A DNA stretch of 57,136 bases. Origin: Bacteroidota bacterium. GTDB taxonomy: Bacteria > Bacteroidota > Bacteroidia > Chitinophagales > Chitinophagaceae. Of this stretch, positions 44,969-51,567 are shown piece by piece. Numbering within the stretch: position 1 is the stretch's first letter; each line of letters starts with the position of its first letter. The DNA is taken from contig CANHGW010000016.1 in NCBI GenBank assembly GCA_947460175.1, forward strand, positions 1-57,136, written 5' to 3'. Made by a program: the position numbers and the translations under genes. The notes below the pieces were generated by a model that saw only the letters and a list, made by a program, of their open reading frames with translations, ran no database searches and was not told the DNA's origin.

Positions 44969-46912
44969 TTAATGAAATTGATACAACAAACCTAAGGTGT
45001 AATTTCGACCTGGCATTGTACGACCAATGATGCCTTGATAAGTTTCTGAAAATAAATTTTGTACCCGAATAGTTGCACGAATTGCTTGATGGGCTAGTAA
45101 GGGTAGTCTATACGATACAAATATATTGGAGGTTGAGTAAGGAAGCAACCATTGGCTTTCGTCAGTTGTTACAAATCGATAGCCTGTATAAGCATAAATA
45201 TATTGAATATCCCAATTCGCATTTTGATAGCCAGGATTTATTTTTAATTGATATCGTGGTACATAAGGCAGTTGTTTTCCTATAGAATAATCGTTTGGAA
45301 GATGTGAAGCTTGTGTGGTAGAAAGCGTATAAGCATACAACAAATTAAAAGTAAGGATTGGATTTGGTTTGATTGATCTATTTACTACTTCAACTTCAAT
45401 CAATTCAATTTGAGGATTGTATTTGGGAGTTTTCAACTGATATTTAAATGAAAGATTTGTTTCAAGCCCTCGACTATTTACGCCTAGTATATTATGAGGT
45501 GTAAGGATTGCATTACCATACCAAACTATCCAGTTATCAACTTTTCTATAATAGACATTTTGGTCGGCTTCGATAGACAATCTAGGAATATAATGTTTAA
45601 ATTGAAAACCACCCTCTATGTTTTTAGCAATTTCAGGTTCTAACTGAATATTCCCACCTGGATTATAGTAAAGCTCATTTAGTGTCGGCATTCGATAATT
45701 TCTTGAAAATGAGGAATAGAAATGAAGTTTTGAAAAGAGTTTCATATTTGCAAGTATTGATCCTGCAATTGGCAAATTGAATACATCAGTGACTTCGTAT
45801 TGCAAACTTGTTTTTAGATTAATTCGTTTAAATATCCGATCGATAGAATAGGATGCTAAAAGGCCAGCACGGTTTAGAGAAGCTTGGCTCGGACCTCGCA
45901 ATTGAGCATGATTAGCGATTAATTCTAGGCTTGCCCATTGCCGATGATTTATTCTATAGGTTGATATAATGTCTAGTGGTACGGAGATGAGCGATGCATT
46001 TGTTTTAAGAAAAATCAATGAATCCTCATATGTATAATTTTCAAGAAGTAATCCAATTTTGGTTTGAAAAGAGAATGGTCCTAGTTGATTTATTTTCCAG
46101 TCAAGTATGTTTCTAAATGATTCTATGTTTTCATTTTTAGCACTGTAATTTTCAAATGTTGCAGGTGGTATTTGACGTGTTGATTTTTGAAACCAACTAT
46201 GTAGAGAAATTATCTGATTGGGTGAACATTTGAAATTAAAATCGTTAAGTATGCCCAATTGGATTTGGTCAGCATGGTCTAATGTGTCCTGCCTATCTTG
46301 ATCTGCGTTATAAAAATGGTATCGATTATTTCCTTGAAGATAATTGATCTTTAATGTATTTGAAATTTTACTTGTGCTTAATATACAAGTTGATGCTATA
46401 TTTTTGTTTTCGATACTTTCATAGCCTACAGCCAATGCAACCTGTGTTCGTTTAGTAAATGTGGGAGATTTATTTCCTAAATTGAGGCCACCGCTCAGGC
46501 TGTTGTTACTAGCCTGACTTCCATATTGTATACTATATTCATCAAACAATGATACTGGTATTGTGCTAAAATCAGTAATGCCAGTTATCGCATTGTTGAT
46601 ATTGATGCCATGCCATCTTACGGCAGTTTGTGCTGCTGAGCTACCTCGAATACTTATGGTACTGAGTGTTGAAACACCATAATTTTTTACAAAAACATTG
46701 GAATGCAACTGAAGTAATTGTTGCAAATTGGAATTTGAATGCCATTTTTGAATATTGCTATCTATTATTTGTTCGATGGACTTTTCTATAGGAGGTTTGT
46801 ACCCAATTACCGTCACTTGACGTATTGTGTCAGTAGATTTTATGGTAGTTGATTTTTGCCCATTTGTATTGGAGCTTAAAAAAATGAATAATATGATGAA
46901 TATCATTCTCAT
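44969..46912 (-). CDS. btuB: TonB-dependent receptor, BtuB-like
   Basis: 647 residues. After a signal peptide (ends near SNTNGQ) comes a TonB box-like DTIRQVTVIG, a plug domain (LLQLHSNVFVKNYGVSTLSTISIRGSSAAQTAVRWHGI...) and a beta-barrel ending in an aromatic residue-rich strand (NYTLGLLYQFH). There is no SusC-type carboxypeptidase-like domain. It is the last gene of a cobalamin riboswitch-led operon, so a vitamin B12 receptor is the natural reading. It overlaps the propeller gene by 4 bases. Confidence 0.87.
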   Translation of the reverse strand: MRMIFIILFIFLSSNTNGQKSTTIKSTDTIRQVTVIGYKPPIEKSIEQIIDSNIQKWHSNSNLQQLLQLHSNVFVKNYGVSTLSTISIRGSSAAQTAVRWHGININNAITGITDFSTIPVSLFDEYSIQYGSQASNNSLSGGLNLGNKSPTFTKRTQVALAVGYESIENKNIASTCILSTSKISNTLKINYLQGNNRYHFYNADQDRQDTLDHADQIQLGILNDFNFKCSPNQIISLHSWFQKSTRQIPPATFENYSAKNENIESFRNILDWKINQLGPFSFQTKIGLLLENYTYEDSLIFLKTNASLISVPLDIISTYRINHRQWASLELIANHAQLRGPSQASLNRAGLLASYSIDRIFKRINLKTSLQYEVTDVFNLPIAGSILANMKLFSKLHFYSSFSRNYRMPTLNELYYNPGGNIQLEPEIAKNIEGGFQFKHYIPRLSIEADQNVYYRKVDNWIVWYGNAILTPHNILGVNSRGLETNLSFKYQLKTPKYNPQIELIEVEVVNRSIKPNPILTFNLLYAYTLSTTQASHLPNDYSIGKQLPYVPRYQLKINPGYQNANWDIQYIYAYTGYRFVTTDESQWLLPYSTSNIFVSYRLPLLAHQAIRATIRVQNLFSETYQGIIGRTMPGRNYTLGLLYQFH

Positions 46913-47982
46913 CTAAACAAAAATGTATTTACACCAATGCCTGCTTGGTACTGTTGTATTAGTTGACCCGATGAAGTGAATTCTAGAATCGTTGATTGTT
47001 GTGAAAAGCCTTTTGGGTCAGATACAAAAATATGATGAGTTGAAGTGTCAATTCCAATTGCCCAGTAATATGAATTGAGTTGAGCGGGTATAAAAGCCAT
47101 TGATGGAAGAGTGTTGTCTTCAATTGACATACGATAAATTCCATTGTAATCATGACCGCCATTGTAATTAACTTGAATGAAATATAAAGTATCATGAGCG
47201 GGATTCATAGTTAATCTAAATGGGTCAGATACTGATGGGAATGCCAATGATTTAAGGATTGAATCGTTTGTAGGATTTATACATGTTAAATAAGATGATT
47301 TGTTTTTGTATTTATTACCTGATAATATCCAAAGCATCCCATTTTTATCTTTCGTAATACTATGAGACGCTCTTCCTAGAAGGCTAATTCTCTTTTCTAT
47401 CACATCTGTGTTAGGATTTATTTTATAAAGGAGATTGGATGCAGTATCCCAATTAGTACAATACACCGAACCATTGGAAAGGATCATTTGTTCTGTATTA
47501 TTATAGTCTACTGTAATTTTGTTTGTAATCTTCAATGTATTAAGATCTAGTACCGAAATGCTGGGATAATATAAGGATGTTACATAAGCTTTTGTAGGGC
47601 TTATTTGTATAATACTCCGTGGAAATTGAACATTTTCGATAGTAGCTATTACAGAAAAATTAGTCAAATTGATAACTACAATCTTAGATGAATTATTGAC
47701 TGCTATAAAATACATAGCATTGATAATAGTCATAGACTGTGCAACATCTCCTAAGCTTTTATTATTTGTTGATTTGAAAATTGAATTGGTCACTAATTTA
47801 TTTTCTAAATCAAGAAATGAAATTTCTGCATTATTCATTCCATAGGCTCCTTCATTAAGAAGTAAGACGCCCTTGTTTGAAGTTGATGCATTCGATTTTG
47901 TTGTAGGATTTGGGATGTCTTTTACACATGAAATACAACTAATTAAAAGCAGTGTAATCAGTATTTTAGACTGGGTTACCAT
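46909..47982 (-). CDS. BtuG-like YncE beta-propeller lipoprotein
   Basis: 357 residues. The signal peptide ends in LLISCISC. GVLLLNEGAYGMNNAEISFLDLENKLV and repeated blades such as VVINLTNFSVIATIENVQFPRSIIQISPTKAYVTSL form a YVTN/YncE (DUF5074-type) propeller. In Bacteroides, BtuG is such a lipoprotein, caps BtuB on the cell surface and binds B12 very tightly. The riboswitch and adjacent btuB make that role likely here. It overlaps the upstream gene by 7 bases and btuB by 4. Confidence 0.82.
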   Translation of the reverse strand: MVTQSKILITLLLISCISCVKDIPNPTTKSNASTSNKGVLLLNEGAYGMNNAEISFLDLENKLVTNSIFKSTNNKSLGDVAQSMTIINAMYFIAVNNSSKIVVINLTNFSVIATIENVQFPRSIIQISPTKAYVTSLYYPSISVLDLNTLKITNKITVDYNNTEQMILSNGSVYCTNWDTASNLLYKINPNTDVIEKRISLLGRASHSITKDKNGMLWILSGNKYKNKSSYLTCINPTNDSILKSLAFPSVSDPFRLTMNPAHDTLYFIQVNYNGGHDYNGIYRMSIEDNTLPSMAFIPAQLNSYYWAIGIDTSTHHIFVSDPKGFSQQSTILEFTSSGQLIQQYQAGIGVNTFLFR

Positions 47983-48965
47983 TTAGTAATTGTTTGTTGA
48001 AAGAATGAGCCGTTCTCAAATTGTAATTGTAAATAATAATTCCCTTTGGAAAGTTGTTCTAACTCAATTAAATTATTTTTTAAACTAGTGTTTCGTTGTA
48101 CAATTTTTCCATCGAATGAATAAATAGTAACAATCGCAATGGTGTTCGAAGTTGTAATTCGAATCGAATTGCTAGTTGGATTGGGAAATATAATCGTACT
48201 TGTAACATTCGTTTCATTCATGCCTGTAGGGTACTTCTGATGTATGATTCCAATTGCATCTAAGTCAAATCCTCCTGTTTGGAAATCAGTTGGGTAGGGG
48301 TCATTGATTTTGTTTCCCCAAAAATCGCGATTGCACAAACTGTCGTTAATCGTACCTATTACATCGTTGATTTTTACAAAGTGGATATTGTTTACATCTA
48401 AACCAAATTGCATACTTAACTCGTCAAGTTCGAAAGGTGTGCCATAGGTTGAAACATATTTTCCCGCAAGGTTATTTATTTTTCTACAATCCATATACTC
48501 ACCAGTTCCTGCAATTTGAATGGAAGAATCGAAATTACATTCAGGGGCGAAATTGTAATACGTAATGCCATCTTCACTCACTTCGACAGTTGCAAGTTCG
48601 ATATATGCCAAATTTGAATCTAATGGATTTCTAAATCCATTTTCGAATATAGCAAAATCAAATCCTGTGCCGTTTACAATTGGATTAGAAAAATAATAGA
48701 TTGCTTCGCCACCATCTCCTAGGCTTATTACACTATTATCAGCCATATATTTGGCATCTGCTTCTACGCCATTACTTATCTTGCCCAAGGTTGTATCTGT
48801 GATATTAACCCATCCACGTGTAATGGTACATGAGTCGCCCCATGCTATAAAATCATTACTTAGTTTGTATATGGCAGTACTGCCAGCTAAGCCAGCTTGT
48901 GGAGCAAATTGAGCAAAGCAATTTGCTGAAATAAATACAACAATGGATAGAAGAAAATACTTCAT
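47976..48965 (-). CDS. T9SS-sorted surface protein of the B12 operon
   Basis: 329 residues with a signal peptide (ends NCFAQ). The body has a recognisable pattern, ISLGDGGEAIYYFSNPIVNGTGFDFAIFENGF, LATVEVSEDGITYYNF, NLAGKYVSTYGTPFEL and FDLDAIGIIHQ, which I know from surface proteins next to B12 receptors and in PEP-CTERM proteins. The last about 80 residues are a T9SS type A sorting domain (IIFPNPTSNSIRI). A cobamide-binding role is an inference. It starts 1 base after the previous stop. Confidence 0.8.
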   Translation of the reverse strand: MKYFLLSIVVFISANCFAQFAPQAGLAGSTAIYKLSNDFIAWGDSCTITRGWVNITDTTLGKISNGVEADAKYMADNSVISLGDGGEAIYYFSNPIVNGTGFDFAIFENGFRNPLDSNLAYIELATVEVSEDGITYYNFAPECNFDSSIQIAGTGEYMDCRKINNLAGKYVSTYGTPFELDELSMQFGLDVNNIHFVKINDVIGTINDSLCNRDFWGNKINDPYPTDFQTGGFDLDAIGIIHQKYPTGMNETNVTSTIIFPNPTSNSIRITTSNTIAIVTIYSFDGKIVQRNTSLKNNLIELEQLSKGNYYLQLQFENGSFFQQTITKW

Positions 48966-48966
48966 A

Positions 48967-49944
48967 TTACTTTACTATTTTTCGATAATAGATTTGATTT
49001 CCTTGTATTATTCGTATTGCATAGAATCCTTGTGGTAAGGTAGTTGTAACAAAGCTTTTTCTGTCATGTTGTTGAATCAACAATTTGTCAATTATTTTAC
49101 CTTCTATATTAATTAATTCTGCATGCAATGATTCATTCGCTTCATTTGAAATCATAATATATTCATTGAAAGGATTAGGATAGATAGTAACAAATGAATT
49201 GTTGTTTAATTCTTCAACTCCTGTAAAAATCATTTGAATATCGTCCATGCAAAAATAAGCAGGGGTATTCATTCCAAAAGCACCTGTATCACTCGAGCTT
49301 AATACAAATGTTATACTATCACATTTGCCTAGCGCTGATAGGTTGCATATAGTCCAATCTTTTACAATGTAATCATTGGCATTGTTAGTATCTCGAAAAT
49401 CGGCTAAGTAGAAATCTACTGTATCTACTTTTGCAATACCATTGTACCAGCCAGTAAATTGTACTTTAAAGAAATCGGGGTCGTTTCCTGTTACGCCACC
49501 AAATTTCTTTGCAAATCCATCCCCATTGAACATAGATCGATAGGCGATGGTTGTGTTGGTCAAATAGGCCCATCCCATTTGATATTCTTTGGGTAATTTG
49601 ATTTTATTGATCGATGGGTTATAGCTTTGGTATGCAACTGCATAATTGCTTGAGTTATTATGACCACTTGCTGCAATAGCAGCTAGTTCGTTGGTTGCAT
49701 AACTAATACTGATGCTGTCTTTACGATTAGAAAAGCCCCATCCACTCCATGAACCACCAAAACTAGTATCCCATGAATTTACAAAAAATCCAACATTTGA
49801 TTGATAGCCAGAATCTTTAGGAAGAGGTGATTGTCCTTTCCAGTATTCACCTGCAGGTAAAGTAAGATCTTCGAAATTGATAATTTGAGCATGAATTGTG
49901 TGCAAGCTAAATAAAGCTGCGAAAAGTGTAACGATTTTTTTCAT
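48967..49944 (-). CDS. DUF4465 protein with T9SS sorting domain, first gene of the B12 operon
   Basis: 325 residues. Signal peptide to about residue 19 (HTIHAQ). The body (INFEDLTLPAGEYWKGQSP, NVGFFVNSWDTSFGGSWSGWGFSN, FKVQFTGWYNGIAKVDTVDFYLADFRD, VLSSSDTGAFGMNTPAYFCMDDIQM) is the DUF4465 jelly-roll-like fold. A T9SS type A tail follows (IYPNPFNEYIMI). In Bacteroides, DUF4465-type and related surface lipoproteins are linked to B12 uptake (BtuH type), as I recall; here the protein is T9SS-sorted. It is directly downstream of the riboswitch. Confidence 0.85.
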   Translation of the reverse strand: MKKIVTLFAALFSLHTIHAQIINFEDLTLPAGEYWKGQSPLPKDSGYQSNVGFFVNSWDTSFGGSWSGWGFSNRKDSISISYATNELAAIAASGHNNSSNYAVAYQSYNPSINKIKLPKEYQMGWAYLTNTTIAYRSMFNGDGFAKKFGGVTGNDPDFFKVQFTGWYNGIAKVDTVDFYLADFRDTNNANDYIVKDWTICNLSALGKCDSITFVLSSSDTGAFGMNTPAYFCMDDIQMIFTGVEELNNNSFVTIYPNPFNEYIMISNEANESLHAELINIEGKIIDKLLIQQHDRKSFVTTTLPQGFYAIRIIQGNQIYYRKIVK

Positions 49945-49986
49945 TTTAGAATGAGTTTAAAATAACGGGAAAATGAAAATAAGAAA

Positions 49987-50033
49987 GGAAAGCGTATCCC
50001 TGCTTACCAATGGCTTTCTTCCCGAAGCCAATG
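49987..50033 (-). promoter_or_regulatory. Expression platform of the B12 riboswitch
   Basis: Two exclusive hairpins share the arm at 50013-50016. One pairs 50008-50016 with 50025-50033 (9 positions, one mismatch). The other pairs 50013-50018 with 49988-49993 and is followed in the RNA by a U-rich tract, so it looks like a terminator. Inferred, not modelled. Confidence 0.45.
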
Positions 50034-50043
50034 AATAAAAATT

Positions 50044-50225
50044 GCTAGAGGCAGGTCTTCTGACTCGTTCTCATATCGCTGAAACCTTCCCATTTATATA
50101 AAACTATAAACAGTGGTCTATATTCAACGACTTGAAAGAACTTACAGCACCGGGTAGTGTTACTGAATTTCACAGTATTCCCTTTTAATCGTAAGCATGA
50201 TTTTAATATGCCTCGGACACCTTTA
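50044..50225 (-). ncRNA. Cobalamin (B12) riboswitch
   Basis: On the minus strand, all conserved blocks are in order: AAAGGTG near 50224-50218, AAAGGGAA then GTGAAATTC (50187 downward), ACCCGGTGCTGTAA, ACCACTG (50117-50111), GGGAAGG, and the closing GTCAGAAGACCTGCC (50064-50050). This is the B12-box aptamer for adenosyl- or hydroxocobalamin. It lies 100 bases upstream of a four-gene operon for B12 capture and turns it down when B12 is plentiful. Confidence 0.95.
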
Positions 50226-50232
50226 ACAAGTG

Positions 50233-50240
50233 CAAATATA
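50233..50240 (-). promoter_or_regulatory. -7 promoter box of the riboswitch transcript
   Basis: TATATTTG on the minus strand, 8 bases before the first conserved aptamer block. No clear -33 box. 50241-50383 shows nothing else. Confidence 0.6.
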
Positions 50241-50383
50241 ACATAGAGGATTTGATTTGGCTCCACATTTTTTCAACAATGCAAATACATACTAAAATAT
50301 CAAGTTCAATAATTTATAAGTAAAATTTTGAAAATTGAAAAGTGGCAGGTTTTTAATCTGTATCATTAGATAATAAAATAAAA

Positions 50384-50974
50384 TTATTCTTCAATAGTGT
50401 AATTTCCTTTGGCTATTGTGTCCAATGCATTGTAAAAGTCATCTCCAAATTTTCGAATTAAGGGTTCTTTTAAAAATTCGTACACTTTCACACCTTCTTT
50501 TTTTCCTAGTTTACACGCAGGGGCGCAGAGCGTTTCCCGCGGGGAATAATTCAATGCTATATAGTCATTGTTTTTAGTTTCACGTATAGGATATAAGTGG
50601 CATGATATAGGCTTTTTAAAATCTGTTTTCCCTTCTAAATAAGCTTTCTCTATTAAACATTTTACAATGCCTGCTTCATCTTGATAGCCATAAACACAAA
50701 TGCCGCCATTGATGGCAGGCGTTACATAGCCAAAATATTCTTCTGTGGTATATGGGCCTGCTTTTTTTATTTCTTGCATGGCTTCAGCTGATAATTCATC
50801 CTTGATGATCTTATAAACCTCTTTGATTTTTTTCAATTCGTCCTTAGCCAATGGTGCACCGGCATCACCGTCTACGCAACATCCTCCTTTGCATTTCGTT
50901 AGATTACAAATAAATTCTTCCTTGATTATTTCATCACTGATTAGTATATCATCTATAATTATCATTTTGTCCAT
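50384..50974 (-). CDS. DUF3109 family cysteine-rich protein
   Basis: 196 residues. The cysteine pattern FICNLTKCKGGCCVDGDAGAPL, then CVYGY, VKCLIEKA, PISCHLYPIR and LCAPACKLG is the YkgJ-like/DUF3109 pattern, likely a metal or Fe-S/zinc site. Function unknown. Its start overlaps the gldD gene by 13 bases, so it is co-translated. A second Met at codon 4 would reduce the overlap to 4 bases. Confidence 0.88.
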   Translation of the reverse strand: MDKMIIIDDILISDEIIKEEFICNLTKCKGGCCVDGDAGAPLAKDELKKIKEVYKIIKDELSAEAMQEIKKAGPYTTEEYFGYVTPAINGGICVYGYQDEAGIVKCLIEKAYLEGKTDFKKPISCHLYPIRETKNNDYIALNYSPRETLCAPACKLGKKEGVKVYEFLKEPLIRKFGDDFYNALDTIAKGNYTIEE

Positions 50975-51552
50975 TTTAATGTTTGAATAAGATGTTCAAT
51001 ATCGGCTCTTAAAAATTGATTGATTGGTCGGAGAGAATCTACATTAGGTGTTGTGTCAAAATACAATGCTCCTCTAAGAAAGTGTTTGACAGAGTCTGTA
51101 GCATAAAATTGCAAAGCTGATGCTGCATTGCCACCAACGTCATAATAGATGCCATGTACATTGTTTTTGGTATGAAATTCAGGCTCATTGATATAGTCAG
51201 CTTTTTTGGTATGGTAATGCGACATTTGATAGGAATCTTCAAGAAGTTTAGCCAAACTTTGTCCTGCATTGATTTGTTTGTAACTTATATAAATTTTTCC
51301 GCCAAGGTCTTTGAAGTTTACATTGATCCACCATGGATTTTCAGTTTTTTCATCGAAAAATAAGGTGTCTTTTTCTATGATTGAATAAGTAGGGAATTCA
51401 AAGGAGTAGGGGTATTCATCTTTTTCGAAAAGAGTGTAATTTTTATCTGGTAAGGTGATTTGGTAATAACCCCTTGGCTTGGGTGTATAGGTTTCTTCGT
51501 TGCATGAATAAAATATACTAGCTATAACTATAAGTATTAAAATATGTTTCAT
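50962..51552 (-). CDS. gldD: Gliding motility lipoprotein GldD
   Basis: 196 residues. The signal peptide ends in IFYSC. The segment PKPRGYYQITLPDKNYTLF and PYSFEFPTYSIIEKD, WWINVNFKDLGGKIYISYK and GIYYDVGGNAASALQFYATDSVKHFLRGALYF are typical of GldD. It is an outer-membrane-associated lipoprotein needed for gliding and, by genetics in Flavobacterium, for T9SS function. It lies 15 bases after a T9SS cargo gene and overlaps DUF3109. Confidence 0.88.
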   Translation of the reverse strand: MKHILILIVIASIFYSCNEETYTPKPRGYYQITLPDKNYTLFEKDEYPYSFEFPTYSIIEKDTLFFDEKTENPWWINVNFKDLGGKIYISYKQINAGQSLAKLLEDSYQMSHYHTKKADYINEPEFHTKNNVHGIYYDVGGNAASALQFYATDSVKHFLRGALYFDTTPNVDSLRPINQFLRADIEHLIQTLKWTK

Positions 51553-51567
51553 TTAGAAATTATAATA

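Noticed and set aside
50045-50266. 73-residue open frame on the minus strand over the riboswitch
   Set aside because: It lies entirely in the aptamer, whose conserved blocks explain the sequence.
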